A stretch of DNA of 64,000 bases. It comes from Guptibacillus hwajinpoensis. Its GTDB lineage: Bacteria > Bacillota > Bacilli > Bacillales > Guptibacillaceae. Under the pieces are notes generated by a model. That model had not been told where the DNA came from, searched no databases, and saw only the letters and a program-made list of their open reading frames with translations. This document shows positions 1-7,994 of the stretch, one piece after another. Where the stretch lies: the NCBI RefSeq assembly GCF_020524165.1, contig NZ_JAIVKU010000002.1:186001-250000 (forward strand), read 5' to 3'. A program made the position numbers and the translations under genes. Position 1 is the stretch's first letter, and each line of letters starts with the position of its first letter.

Positions 1-166
1 CATTCCTAAATCTCGAAAGCACTTTCCAATCGTATTCCTCTTACTCGGGGAGGGTCAACATGTGAAAGAGACTGTAAAAATGGTTATAATTACCTTAGTT
101 GGAAAATCGATAGTTTAATAGTCTTGCTATTTAGGAAGATGTGGGAAAAAATGGTGGGTGTTAAAT

Positions 167-206
167 GGTGCCTGTCACCACCCGAATAAGCTCAGATTTT
201 GTCGAT
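167..206 (+). repeat. REP-like element, copy 1
   Basis: The core GGTG-CCTGT-CACC is followed by ACCCG, 15 nt, then TGTCGAT. TGGTG/CACCA can form a 5-bp stem around the CCTGT loop. It lies in the intergenic region before the first gene. It is one of ten same-orientation copies in the window and has the unflipped loop and the long (15 nt) spacer. Confidence 0.85.
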
Positions 207-305
207 TGAACTGGCATGCCTTTGGCTCCTTGTGGACAATTATTTTCTTACAGTGATAAAATTATTAAGATGTGGATAAGTATGGTAGCGGAAGGAGGAA
301 TTGCG

Positions 306-629
306 GTGAGATATTTACTATTAGTAGTATTGTTCGGTTTTCTTGTGTTTGTTTATCCGGCACAGGAATTAAATCAATATGATTATCATTCTGCGGATAA
401 GCCGACAATCTCAGAATTCGCTTACCTTCCAGATGCCAAAATGATCTCTTCTCCTTCTTCGGTATCTCTTCATAAACATAAGATCTTCGGATTTTTTATT
501 CCTTTCACAAGTGAGTATGAGGTAAAGCCTCGTCTGACATACCCAGAGAAAAATTTGATGCTGGTTGAGATTTTTCCCGATGCCAGGGGTTTTCTGAATG
601 TATTTGCTGTCCACTCGAATTACCTCTAG
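306..629 (+). CDS. Small secreted or membrane-anchored hypothetical protein
   Basis: This is a 107-residue protein that I do not recognise. The GTG start at 306 is chosen because AGGAGG lies a few bases upstream (about 293-299) and because it places a hydrophobic segment (residues 2-18, rich in Leu/Val/Phe) at the very N-terminus, as in an uncleaved signal anchor or signal peptide. The remainder is soluble and mixed in charge, with no Cys and no visible catalytic motif. The open frame extends upstream to 216, but that part has no ribosome-binding site. It is followed at once by another small membrane protein. No function can be assigned. Confidence 0.55.
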   Translation: MRYLLLVVLFGFLVFVYPAQELNQYDYHSADKPTISEFAYLPDAKMISSPSSVSLHKHKIFGFFIPFTSEYEVKPRLTYPEKNLMLVEIFPDARGFLNVFAVHSNYL

Positions 630-753
630 AACCTCCATTAAAAAGCATATTGTTTATGTATAAAAAGGTAACAGCTATGTCATTTTCTTGATTGCGTTCG
701 TACAATTTGTCATTGTGCTTGGATCAGATTTTATAGCTGAGGTGAAAAAAGTG

Positions 754-900
754 ATGGAAAAAACATCATGGTGGAAAAATACGCTTGAATGGTTTGGGTG
801 GAGTGCTCTTTTGGTACTTCCTTTTTGGGGAATGATCGTGCTCTCATCAGAACTCTCAGGTCACCATATGGTACATCTCATTTTGTCTTATTTTAAATAA
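754..900 (+). CDS. Small single-pass membrane protein, hypothetical
   Basis: This is a 48-residue protein. It starts with a short basic/aromatic stretch (MEKTSWWKN) followed by one strongly hydrophobic helix around residues 12-32 and a short His-containing tail. A GAGGTG box at 739-744 serves either the GTG at 751 or the ATG at 754. The open frame continues upstream to 688 without a second ribosome-binding site. It precedes the YitT-family gene by 38 bp, so the two may be co-transcribed. I do not recognise a family. Confidence 0.45.
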   Translation: MEKTSWWKNTLEWFGWSALLVLPFWGMIVLSSELSGHHMVHLILSYFK

Positions 901-938
901 AAACAATTGATGTGATGGAAGATGGAGGAGGCAGTATT

Positions 939-1841
939 TTGAGTGATAGTAAGCCGTTAGAAGAGTTAATAAATGAAACGAAAATTCATAAGAAAACACC
1001 GCTTCAAGAGAAAGCAAAAAGAACATTTATGATTACATTAGGGGCCGTGATTATGGCTGTCGGGCTTGAAGTTTTTCTCGTACCGAATCAAGTTATTGAC
1101 GGAGGAATTGTCGGGATTTCCATTATGCTCTCGCATTTAAGTGGGATTAGCCTCGGGATTTTCTTATTCCTTTTAAACCTGCCATTTATTTATATAGGCT
1201 ACAAGCAAATAGGAAAAACCTTTGCATTTTCCACGCTTTACGGCATTGTGATTTTATCTATTTCAACTGCTTTGTTGCACCCTGTTCCAGCCTTTACAGA
1301 TGACATTCTCTTAGCCACTTTGTTTGGTGGCGTTGTCCTTGGTATTGGTGTCGGCATGGTCATTCGTTTTGGTGGTTCCCTTGACGGGACGGAAATTCTC
1401 GCGATACTGGCGAGTAAAAAACTCCCTTTCTCAGTTGGGGAAATCATTATGTTTGCTAACCTCTTTATTCTTGGTAGTGCTGGATTCGTTTTTAGCTTTG
1501 ATCGTGCGATGTATTCCCTTCTTGCTTACTATGTCGCTTATAAAATGATTGATATTACAATCAAAGGGCTAGATGAGTCGAAGTCGGTTTGGATTATTAG
1601 TGACAACCATAAAGAACTCGGCGATGCGATCCTAAGCCGTCTAGGTAGAGGCGTGACGTATTTGCACGGGGAAGGTGCTTTTTCTGGTGATGATAAAAAA
1701 GTGATTTTTTGCGTTATTACAAGATTAGAAGAAGCAAAATTAAAAGATATCGTTGCAGACCACGACGATTCTGCGTTTCTTGCGATGGCAGATATCGCCG
1801 AAGTTCGAGGCGGTCGTTTCAAGAAAAAAGATATTCACTAA
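939..1841 (+). CDS. YitT family membrane protein with C-terminal DUF2179 domain
   Basis: This 300-residue protein has a short cytoplasmic N-terminus, about five to six hydrophobic helices between residues 30 and 200, and a soluble C-terminal domain (roughly 215-285) typical of DUF2179. Bacillus genomes carry several paralogs of this architecture (YitT, YpjC, YqfU, YvjA types), all of unknown biochemical role. The internal glycine-rich segments IDGGIVGISI and GGSLDGTEIL are the family signatures. The TTG start at 939 is chosen because GGAGGAGG ends 7 nt upstream; an in-frame GTG at 912 lies before that site. A strong terminator follows, so it is probably the last gene of its transcript. Confidence 0.85.
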   Translation: MSDSKPLEELINETKIHKKTPLQEKAKRTFMITLGAVIMAVGLEVFLVPNQVIDGGIVGISIMLSHLSGISLGIFLFLLNLPFIYIGYKQIGKTFAFSTLYGIVILSISTALLHPVPAFTDDILLATLFGGVVLGIGVGMVIRFGGSLDGTEILAILASKKLPFSVGEIIMFANLFILGSAGFVFSFDRAMYSLLAYYVAYKMIDITIKGLDESKSVWIISDNHKELGDAILSRLGRGVTYLHGEGAFSGDDKKVIFCVITRLEEAKLKDIVADHDDSAFLAMADIAEVRGGRFKKKDIH

Positions 1842-1860
1842 GCGGAATAGATGTGGATCA

Positions 1861-1898
1861 AGAGTTGCAGAGGTTTTCCTCTAGCAACTCTTTTTTTC
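1861..1898 (+). terminator. Rho-independent terminator
   Basis: AGAGTTGC (1861-1868) pairs with GCAACTCT (1884-1891). A nested AGAGG/CCTCT stem closes a TTTT loop, and a run of T follows to 1897. It ends the YitT-family transcript. Confidence 0.9.
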
Positions 1899-1992
1899 TC
1901 GATCAAATCCTAGGGTAGTCGCTATTCTCTTTGATCCATCGATCCTTTTACTGGTAAAATAATAGAAATATCTGTTGGAGGGCGGTTGTCGT

Positions 1993-2667
1993 ATGGTGGT
2001 CGTAATCGTAAAGCTTTGTATATCAGCTTGTTTGGGACTTATGATTGGGATTGAAAGAGAATTAAAACATAAACCACTCGGTTTAAAAACGTGTATGGTC
2101 ATCGCAGTGAGCAGCTGTTTATTAACGATCGTTTCGATTGAATCTGCAGAAACTTTTTCTGAAATCTCACAGAACATCCGAACGGACCCCATGCGACTAG
2201 CAGCGCAGGTCGTTTCTGGGATTGGTTTTATCGGGGCTGGGGTTATTTTAAGACGAAATAATGATGCCATTTCAGGATTAACAACTGCTGCCATTATCTG
2301 GGGGGCTTCGGGACTTGGTATTGCAGCGGGCGCTGGCTTTTATTTTGAAGCATTTGTTGGGGCGAGCTTAATCTTGTTTAGCGTAAATATTCTTCCATGG
2401 ATTATTAAGAAAATCGGTCCGAGTCAGCTTAGACAGCGTGAGATGAGAGCGAAAATCACGCTAAAAAAAGGAACGGATATCACATCATTCATGAAAACGA
2501 TCCAGGCGAAAGATTTTGAAATTAAGCACGTTAGGGTTCGCGATACGAAAGAAAAGGATCATCAAATCGATCTCCGCTTGCTTACCTTCGAAGCGAACCA
2601 CACAACGAGTATTTATCAGCAGTTAAGAGATCTAGATGGCGCCACGTTTGTGGAGGTAGAGGGGTAA
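1993..2667 (+). CDS. MgtC/SapB family membrane protein (first of a tandem pair)
   Basis: This 224-residue protein carries the MgtC signature in its first 140 residues: short helices, IGIERELKHKPLGLKT, and the conserved IRTDPMRLAAQ/SGIGFIGAGVILRR segment. A soluble C-terminal region (145-224) resembles the ACT-like regulatory tail of this family. MgtC-like proteins influence Mg2+ adaptation, membrane potential and ATP homeostasis, but no transport activity is firmly established. ATG 1993 is used because GGAGGG lies about 9 nt upstream; the frame opens at 1975. A paralog of identical length follows 155 bp downstream, so this is a local duplication. Confidence 0.85.
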   Translation: MVVVIVKLCISACLGLMIGIERELKHKPLGLKTCMVIAVSSCLLTIVSIESAETFSEISQNIRTDPMRLAAQVVSGIGFIGAGVILRRNNDAISGLTTAAIIWGASGLGIAAGAGFYFEAFVGASLILFSVNILPWIIKKIGPSQLRQREMRAKITLKKGTDITSFMKTIQAKDFEIKHVRVRDTKEKDHQIDLRLLTFEANHTTSIYQQLRDLDGATFVEVEG

Positions 2668-2668
2668 T

Positions 2669-2708
2669 GGTGCCTGTCACCACCCGGTTTTGCTCATAAT
2701 TTGTCGAA
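2669..2708 (+). repeat. REP-like element, copy 2
   Basis: GGTG-CCTGT-CACC-ACCCG, 15 nt, then TGTCGAA. It begins 1 nt after the TAA of the first mgtC, and its tail overlaps the left arm of the following terminator. Unflipped loop, long spacer. Confidence 0.9.
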
Positions 2709-2746
2709 AGACCACCAGCTTTCAAAGAGGTGGTCTTTCGTCTCAT
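2705..2746 (+). terminator. Hairpin terminator after first mgtC
   Basis: CGAAAGACCACC (2705-2716) pairs perfectly with GGTGGTCTTTCG (2729-2740), followed by a weak T-rich stretch. The left arm begins inside the TGTCGAA box of REP copy 2. Confidence 0.75.
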
Positions 2747-2822
2747 TCTAATGTTTCTAGCAGATGAATAAAGTAGGAATGAGGTGCGATCTTTCACACT
2801 ACAACGTTGGAGTTGACGAGCG

Positions 2823-3497
2823 ATGGTGATTGTCCTAATTAAACTATGTATTTCTGCTTTGCTCGGATTACTAATTGGAATTGAGAGAGAGTTAAAGCAT
2901 AAGCCACTTGGATTAAAGACGTGTATTGTTATTGCGGTAAGCAGCTGCTTGTTAACAATCGTTTCGATTGAATCTGCGGAGACGTTCGCGGAGCTTTCTC
3001 CAAATATCCGCACAGATCCGATGCGGTTGGCGGCACAAATTGTTTCTGGAATTGGTTTTATTGGTGCTGGCGTAATCTTGAGGCGAAATAATGACGCGAT
3101 TTCAGGATTAACGACGGCTGCGATTATTTGGGGAGCATCTGGATTAGGCATAGCTGCGGGCGCGGGTTTTTATTATGAAGCATTCGTTGGGGCAGGATTG
3201 ATTCTATTTAGCGTAAATATTCTTCCCTGGATCATTAAACGCATCGGACCAAAAGCATTGAGGCAACGTGAAATGCGGGCGAAGTTAACGCTCAAAAAAA
3301 GTGTGAATGTGACAAATTTTATGAAAGCCATTGTAGCGAATGATTTTGAAATTCGTCACGTGCGTGTCCGTGATACGAAAGAAAAAAATCCACAGATCGA
3401 GCTTAAACTAATGACGTTTGAGAAAAATCATACGACGGACATTTATGAACTGCTTCGAAAAGTGGATGGTGTGAATGAGGTAGAGGTGGAGGGGTGA
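2823..3497 (+). CDS. MgtC/SapB family membrane protein (second of a tandem pair)
   Basis: This 224-residue protein is colinear with the MgtC-like protein just upstream and nearly identical to it over the membrane domain. The conserved IRTDPMRLAAQ and GIGFIGAGVILRRNNDAISG blocks are unchanged. The C-terminal ACT-like region (about 145-224) is more diverged, with changes such as KKGTDIT to KKSVNVT, which suggests retained core function with altered regulation. The start is ATG 2823 with a weak GGAG about 8 nt upstream. Its TGA is immediately followed by a GTG that opens a 37-codon frame. Confidence 0.85.
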   Translation: MVIVLIKLCISALLGLLIGIERELKHKPLGLKTCIVIAVSSCLLTIVSIESAETFAELSPNIRTDPMRLAAQIVSGIGFIGAGVILRRNNDAISGLTTAAIIWGASGLGIAAGAGFYYEAFVGAGLILFSVNILPWIIKRIGPKALRQREMRAKLTLKKSVNVTNFMKAIVANDFEIRHVRVRDTKEKNPQIELKLMTFEKNHTTDIYELLRKVDGVNEVEVEG

Positions 3498-3611
3498 GTG
3501 GATCAATCTCTTAAAATAATGAATCTCTTTACTGCAGTTCTCACTGAATTTCTTGGTGAAGAAAAAGAACGATTGAATATAATTGAGAAGTTATTAAATA
3601 TCGCAACATAA
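3498..3611 (+). CDS. Possible 37-residue small protein coupled to mgtC
   Basis: The GTG at 3498 directly follows the TGA of the second mgtC, and GGAGGGG lies just inside the mgtC end (about 3488-3494), so translation could be coupled. The peptide is amphipathic, with an LFTAVLTEFLGEE segment and a Leu/Ile-rich end, and is followed at once by a strong terminator. Small partner peptides such as MgtR are known for some MgtC proteins, but I see no sequence similarity to claim. It could also be a chance frame. Confidence 0.35.
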   Translation: MDQSLKIMNLFTAVLTEFLGEEKERLNIIEKLLNIAT

Positions 3612-3615
3612 GAAG

Positions 3616-3688
3616 ACCCGCCTGATACACTTACTTTCTCGAACTTCTATTTGAAAGAGAAAAGTGAACGTATCAGGACGGGTTTTTT
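3616..3688 (+). terminator. Large rho-independent terminator
   Basis: The arms ACCCGCCTGATAC (3616-3628) and GTATCAGGACGGGT (3670-3683) pair with one bulge, and the T run extends to 3688. It closes the tandem mgtC transcript. Confidence 0.85.
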
Positions 3689-3707
3689 GAGTGGAGAGGC
3701 GTTGGAT

Positions 3708-3747
3708 AGTGCCTGTCACCACCCGTTATATGTCAAATGTTGTCGTA
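3708..3747 (+). repeat. REP-like element, copy 3
   Basis: AGTG-CCTGT-CACC-ACCCG, 15 nt containing an inner TGTCAAA, then TGTCGTA. It lies 20 bp beyond the mgtC terminator. Unflipped loop, long spacer. Confidence 0.85.
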
Positions 3748-3832
3748 TTTGTTAGTAGGCTATGGAAAACACGGATGTTCTGTTTGGTCATACTCTTTAT
3801 TTGTTGACTAAAAGGTAAGGGATGTGAGAAGT

Positions 3833-3994
3833 ATGGTGGGGTTTTTTCGAAGATTAATTGGTTTAGAGAGATGTATGATTTGTCATAAGAAGCCGGCAAG
3901 TCCTCGTTATTATCTGGATGATGAAGGGAACCGGAAGCCTGTTTGTTTTAAATGTGTGTCCTATGCGGAGAGAAGAGCGTATCGTAAAGCTTAA
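3833..3994 (+). CDS. Small zinc-ribbon-like protein
   Basis: This 53-residue basic protein has two CxxC knuckles: CMIC near residue 14 and CFKC near residue 40. They are separated by a charged YYLDDEGNRKP turn and followed by an Arg-rich tail, an arrangement expected of a single zinc ribbon. It is too short for ordinary ORF cut-offs but has a clean ATG, a purine-rich GGGATGTGAG upstream, and its own terminator. A role in nucleic-acid or protein binding is plausible for this fold but is not shown. Confidence 0.65.
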   Translation: MVGFFRRLIGLERCMICHKKPASPRYYLDDEGNRKPVCFKCVSYAERRAYRKA

Positions 3995-4000
3995 GAGGTG

Positions 4001-4023
4001 TTAAATAAACGTTTGTTTAATAA
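4001..4023. promoter_or_regulatory. Operator-like palindrome TTAAATAAACGTTTGTTTAA
   Basis: A near-perfect palindrome centred on AAACGTTT, just after the zinc-ribbon gene. The same motif recurs at 16520-16541 and 43005-43024, which suggests the binding site of one regulator, possibly TetR-like. The regulator is not identified. Confidence 0.4.
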
Positions 4024-4035
4024 GATTAAACAAGT

Positions 4036-4063
4036 AAAGCGCCATGGGATTATGGCGCTTTTA
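4036..4063 (+). terminator. Rho-independent terminator
   Basis: AAAGCGCCAT (4036-4045) pairs perfectly with ATGGCGCTTT (4052-4061), followed by T residues. It ends the zinc-ribbon transcript. Confidence 0.85.
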
Positions 4064-4300
4064 AATATCCTAAGTAAAATAATTCTTAGCATCGAAATAC
4101 ACCTGTTATTCGGGAAAAAGCTATTTCAGTCTAACGTTTGATATATATGGAGTAGTGGCAACTTGTTTTAGTTTCTTGTATTCTTATAACGGATTCAACG
4201 TTTTGTTAAGGGAAGCAAAACAAAGGGAAATCTTATCACTATAGTTGAAGCTTTCCTTCTGGTTATAATAAAACGAGGTTTGTTTTGAAGGAGGAAAAGC

Positions 4301-4585
4301 ATGAAGCAACACGAAAAGACGCTAAAAGATGACCCGCGCTATCGAATCGCGAATCGTGAAGCACTCATCGGCGTCGTACTTGTTATCATTAATTTTATTC
4401 TATGGTATGGTTTTGCATATGGATTTGGGTCGAAACCAGTTGATGAATATAGCTATGTTTTCGGATTACCTGCTTGGTTTTTCTACAGCTGTATTCTTGG
4501 GACAGTAATTGTACTTACCCTCGTGGTTTTTGCGGTGGTCTTTTTATTTAAAGAGGTTCCGTTTGATGAGGAGGATGAACAATGA
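4301..4585 (+). CDS. yhdT: YhdT family (DUF997) small membrane protein, PanF partner
   Basis: This 94-residue protein has two hydrophobic helices (about 23-42 and 60-84) and an acidic C-terminus (DEEDEQ). This matches the DUF997/YhdT family that is almost always encoded directly before the pantothenate symporter PanF. GAAGGAGG lies 6-7 nt before the ATG. The stop overlaps the panF start in an ATGA junction (4582-4585), so the two are translationally coupled. A likely -10 (TATAAT, 4264-4269) lies upstream, although no good -35 was found. Its function within the transporter is not known. Confidence 0.85.
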   Translation: MKQHEKTLKDDPRYRIANREALIGVVLVIINFILWYGFAYGFGSKPVDEYSYVFGLPAWFFYSCILGTVIVLTLVVFAVVFLFKEVPFDEEDEQ

Positions 4586-6048
4586 ACTGGGAAGTAGTCA
4601 TTCCTCTCATTATTTTTCTCGTGATCATTTTCCTAATCGGGTTCTACGCGTCCACTCATTTAAAAGGAACATCGAACTTTTTGCAGGAATATTTTCTTGG
4701 AAGCCGTGAACTCGGTGGCTTTATTCTTGCGATGACGATGATTTCTACATATGGAAGTGCGAGCAGTTTCATTGGTGGACCGGGCGTGGCATACACGATG
4801 GGGCTTGGCTGGGTGCTTTTGTCCATGACGCAGCTTGCAACTGGTTATTTTGTATTATCTGTTCTGGGCAAAAAATTTGCGATTATGGCAAGGAAAATTC
4901 GAGCGGTCACGTTAATTGATTTTCTAAAAGAGCGATACCAAAGCAAAAGCGTTGTCATTTTATCAGCACTTAGTATTATTATTTTCTTATTTTCTGCGAT
5001 GGCGGCTCAATGGGTTGGAGGAGCAAGGCTAATTGAGTCATTAACAGGCTTATCCTATACGGGAGCACTCTTTATTTTTGCTGTATCGGTTCTTGTGTAT
5101 GTCATCATTGGTGGTTTCCGAGCGGTTGCAATTACCGATACGGTTCAAGGCATCGTGATGTTTAGTGGGACTCTCGTCATTCTGATTGGGACGATTATCG
5201 CGGGTGGCGGCGTAGAAAATATCATTACCACGCTAAGCACTGAAAATCCAGATCTTATTTCTCCTTTTGGAGCTGACCGATCGCTGACGCCGCTCTACGT
5301 ATCATCGTTCTGGATTCTTGTAGGGGTGGGCGTAGTCGGTTTACCTCAGGTTGCCGTTCGAGCGATGTCATATAAAAGCTCTAAAGGAATGCACCGTGCG
5401 CTTATTATTGGGACGGTCGTCGTAGGTGTGATTATGCTCGGCATGCATTTAACCGGTGTCTTTGCACGAGCAGTTTTACCTGGAATTGAAGTGGGCGATA
5501 CCGTTATGCCTAGAATTGCATTAGAAGTGCTGCCGTCCTGGCTAGCGGGAATTGTTCTAGCAGCACCGATGGCCGCAATTATGTCGACAGTGGATTCACT
5601 GCTACTTCTCGTTAGCTCGGCGATTGTGAAGGACGTTTACTTAAATTATGTAAAACCAGACGCAAGCGATCAAACGATCAAGCGATTTAGTGTTAGTGTC
5701 ACAGCGGTGTTAGGCGTATTGGTTTTTGCAATGGCTGTAAACCCACCTGACCTTCTGATTTGGCTGAATTTGTTTTCGTTCGGTGGACTTGAGGCCGCCT
5801 TTATCTGGCCGGTTGTGATGGGCCTTTACTGGAAACAAGGAAATGCAAGTGGTGCGATGGCTTCTATTCTAGTTGGCGTTGGTAGTTATATCGGCTTTAA
5901 TACATTTATGCCAAATGCCTTTGGGATGCATACTGTTGTATTACCAGTTTTGCTCTCGTTTCTTAGTTATGTGAGTGTCAGTTTGATGACGGTGCGGAAA
6001 CATGCAGAGGTTCAGCAAGAGGTGGTATTGCGGTTGTGGAAGGCATAA
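4582..6048 (+). CDS. panF: Sodium/pantothenate symporter
   Basis: This 488-residue protein of the sodium:solute symporter (SSS) family has about 13 membrane helices. It imports pantothenate with Na+, the precursor of coenzyme A. The family is seen in STYGSASSFIGGPG, the WVGGARLIESLTGL segment and the APMAAIMSTVDSLLL sodium-site region. Length and the YhdT partner match PanF rather than other SSS members. It starts inside the yhdT stop codon. It ends 2 nt before REP copy 4, and a terminator follows. Confidence 0.88.
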   Translation: MNWEVVIPLIIFLVIIFLIGFYASTHLKGTSNFLQEYFLGSRELGGFILAMTMISTYGSASSFIGGPGVAYTMGLGWVLLSMTQLATGYFVLSVLGKKFAIMARKIRAVTLIDFLKERYQSKSVVILSALSIIIFLFSAMAAQWVGGARLIESLTGLSYTGALFIFAVSVLVYVIIGGFRAVAITDTVQGIVMFSGTLVILIGTIIAGGGVENIITTLSTENPDLISPFGADRSLTPLYVSSFWILVGVGVVGLPQVAVRAMSYKSSKGMHRALIIGTVVVGVIMLGMHLTGVFARAVLPGIEVGDTVMPRIALEVLPSWLAGIVLAAPMAAIMSTVDSLLLLVSSAIVKDVYLNYVKPDASDQTIKRFSVSVTAVLGVLVFAMAVNPPDLLIWLNLFSFGGLEAAFIWPVVMGLYWKQGNASGAMASILVGVGSYIGFNTFMPNAFGMHTVVLPVLLSFLSYVSVSLMTVRKHAEVQQEVVLRLWKA

Positions 6049-6049
6049 C

Positions 6050-6089
6050 GGTGCCTGTCACCACCCGATTTGTGAAAGAATTTGTCGAA
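6050..6089 (+). repeat. REP-like element, copy 4
   Basis: GGTG-CCTGT-CACC-ACCCG, 15 nt, then TGTCGAA. It begins 2 nt after the panF stop codon and before the panF terminator, so it is part of the mRNA 3' UTR. Unflipped loop, long spacer. Confidence 0.9.
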
Positions 6090-6112
6090 TGATTATGAAT
6101 GGAATATTACGT

Positions 6113-6143
6113 AAGAGCTCTTCTTTCTAGGAGGGCTCTTTTA
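6113..6143 (+). terminator. Terminator after panF
   Basis: AAGAGCTCT pairs with GGGCTCTT (imperfect inner part), followed by TTTT. It lies 24 bp past REP copy 4. Confidence 0.6.
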
Positions 6144-6164
6144 ATATTTTTTGAAAGCGTGCTT

Positions 6165-6188
6165 TTGTAGGTGAACAAATACCTACAA
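6165..6188. promoter_or_regulatory. Inverted repeat TTGTAGGT-N8-ACCTACAA
   Basis: Perfect 8-bp arms around 8 nt, in the 290-bp region before the aminopeptidase gene. A third half-site, TTGTAGGT, occurs at 6313-6320. This looks like an operator for a dimeric regulator of the peptidase, but no regulator is recognised. Confidence 0.4.
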
Positions 6189-6434
6189 TCGTACGGTACT
6201 TAAATGGGTTTTACGAATAAAAAATAAAAACTGTAAAAATGATCGGGAATGCTCATTTTCTCTACACTTATAAACAAATTTCGACTGAAAAAGGTTGAGA
6301 ATACTCACTTGTTTGTAGGTTATAAGTCGTTATTTTGGCTTTTTAAGCTTTTGTCAGGGTTAAACTTACAATTTACTAAACATTCAATTAATGGAATAAT
6401 TAGGCTGATCACTCACCTTAAGGAGGAAAACTGT

Positions 6435-7808
6435 TTGAAAAAGAAAGCGCTAACAATTACTCTGGCAACAGGTCTGGTTCTTAGTCCAATGTCTTTCACG
6501 GTTGATGCAGCGAAGCCCGCTCCAAATGAACAATCTGATCATGCGTTTGATAACAAGGTGATCAAGAAAATCAGCAGTGAAAACATGTATAACAATATTG
6601 CCTTATTATCAAAGCAACCTCGTGCAGCAGGTACAGAAGGAGAATATCAAGCCGTTCAGTACATAAAAAGCGAATTTGAGCGCTATGGCTATGAAACGGA
6701 GCTACAGCCTTTTACCATTCAGGAGTGGGATGGTGGAGCTTCATCAATTTCTCTTAATGATCAAGTCTTTCCTGGCGATGTTCATACGTTTGAAGGATCC
6801 ATTAACGATCATGTGACAGGATCTCTTGTTTATGTAGGACTTGGTTCTAAGGATGAAGTAGGTGAAGAAGTTGCTGGGAAGATCGCATTAATTGAGCGCG
6901 GCACGTATAGTTTTTATGAAAAAATTCAGAACGTCTACGATAAGGGAGCAATTGGCGTCATTATGTTTAACGGCGAAGGCCGCTCTGGCAATTCATTTGG
7001 CTATGCTTATGAAGGACAGGATATCCCCGCAGTAGCGATTACGAGAGAAGCTGGCCTTCAACTTGTGGAGCAGCTGAATAATGAAGACGTGCAAGCTACT
7101 GTAAGCGTAGAAAATGCTGGGACAATTGATAAAACCTCTTATAACGTCGTTGCGAAAAAAGAGCCTCACCCGAATAAGGATAATGGACAAATTGTCAGCA
7201 TTGGCGCGCATCACGATTCCGTCCCTAATGGACCTGGAGCAAACGATGATGCTTCTGGAGTAGCGGCGACGCTAGAATTAGCAAGGATTATGGCGAAAAC
7301 ACCTACGGATACAGAACTTCGATTTGTCACTTTTGGTGCTGAAGAAAAAGGATTGATCGGATCGTACTATTATGCGGACTCATTAACTGATGAGGAAATA
7401 GAAAACACAGTCGCTCATTTCCAGATGGATATGGTGGGAAGTCGTGATGCGGGAGAATTAATCATGTTCACACCTGATGGAAATAAAAATCTCGTCACCG
7501 ATCTTGGTGCTTCAGCTGGAGCGAGGATTTCAGGCGCAGTTGATTATGGAGAACTCGGACGAAGTGATCACGTGCCTTTCTTTCTAAAAGGAATTCCGGC
7601 TGCGCTCTTTATTCACGCGCCTCTTGAGCCGTGGTACCATTCTCCTGAGGATACGATTGATAAAATAAGCAAAGAAAAACTTCAAAATGTCGCAGAAATC
7701 GTAGGAGCAGCCGTCTATCAGGTTGCACGTCCAGACACGCCTGCACTTGAGAATGCTCGCGTGGCACCAAATCCTGCAGATTATGATTTCGATGATCGAC
7801 CATTGTAA
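6435..7808 (+). CDS. ywaD: Secreted M28 family aminopeptidase with PA domain (YwaD-like)
   Basis: This is a 457-residue protein. A Lys-rich N-terminus and hydrophobic core (residues 1-25, ending near VDA-A) form a Sec signal peptide. A protease-associated domain follows (about 120-240), then the M28 zinc peptidase domain. The zinc-site motifs visible are AHHDSVPNGPGANDDASG, GAEEKGLIGS (catalytic Glu), QMDMVG and HSPEDTID. Length and architecture match B. subtilis YwaD, a double-zinc aminopeptidase. The TTG at 6435 is chosen because AAGGAGGAAAA lies 6 nt upstream and the signal peptide starts there; the open frame back to 6249 has no such support. It probably feeds amino acids from extracellular peptides. 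Confidence 0.88.
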   Translation: MKKKALTITLATGLVLSPMSFTVDAAKPAPNEQSDHAFDNKVIKKISSENMYNNIALLSKQPRAAGTEGEYQAVQYIKSEFERYGYETELQPFTIQEWDGGASSISLNDQVFPGDVHTFEGSINDHVTGSLVYVGLGSKDEVGEEVAGKIALIERGTYSFYEKIQNVYDKGAIGVIMFNGEGRSGNSFGYAYEGQDIPAVAITREAGLQLVEQLNNEDVQATVSVENAGTIDKTSYNVVAKKEPHPNKDNGQIVSIGAHHDSVPNGPGANDDASGVAATLELARIMAKTPTDTELRFVTFGAEEKGLIGSYYYADSLTDEEIENTVAHFQMDMVGSRDAGELIMFTPDGNKNLVTDLGASAGARISGAVDYGELGRSDHVPFFLKGIPAALFIHAPLEPWYHSPEDTIDKISKEKLQNVAEIVGAAVYQVARPDTPALENARVAPNPADYDFDDRPL

Positions 7809-7810
7809 GA

Positions 7811-7858
7811 AAAAAGGTTTGAAGTTGGGGCGTTTGCCCTTTCTTCAAGCCTTTTTGA
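7811..7858 (+). terminator. Rho-independent terminator
   Basis: AAAAAGGTTTGAAG pairs with CTTCAAGCCTTTTT (7843-7856) with one mismatch. The inner loop GGGGCGTTTGCCCT folds further. It ends the ywaD transcript. Confidence 0.85.
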
Positions 7859-7954
7859 TTGGGGATATGTATTGAACAAACATAGGTAAATGGTCTATCC
7901 AATTCTAATGGTGGTCTATGATAAGATGGTAAGTATCAGCTGCAAAGCAGGGTG

Positions 7955-7990
7955 GGCGGCGGTACCCCGTTGATGAAAGGGGGTGCTGCC
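7955..7990 (+). promoter_or_regulatory. Leader hairpin sequestering the toxin Shine-Dalgarno
   Basis: GGCGGC (7955-7960) pairs with GCTGCC (7985-7990) and ACCCC (7964-7968) pairs with GGGGT (7980-7984), with a 3-nt bulge. This buries the GGGGG ribosome-binding site of the 30-codon toxin-like ORF, a device well known in type I toxin mRNAs. Confidence 0.6.
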
Positions 7991-7994
7991 TATA

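Noticed and set aside
62..118. 18-codon GTG frame after GGGGAGGG
   Set aside because: Good ribosome-binding site, but too short and unsupported by any other feature to annotate.
2582..3151. 189-codon minus-strand open frame
   Set aside because: It runs antisense to the second mgtC, has no ribosome-binding site and mirrors the codon pattern of that gene; a similar shadow exists antisense to the first mgtC.
6249..6434. N-terminal extension of the aminopeptidase
   Set aside because: No ribosome-binding site; the signal peptide starts at 6435 after AAGGAGG, and the region holds operator-like boxes.
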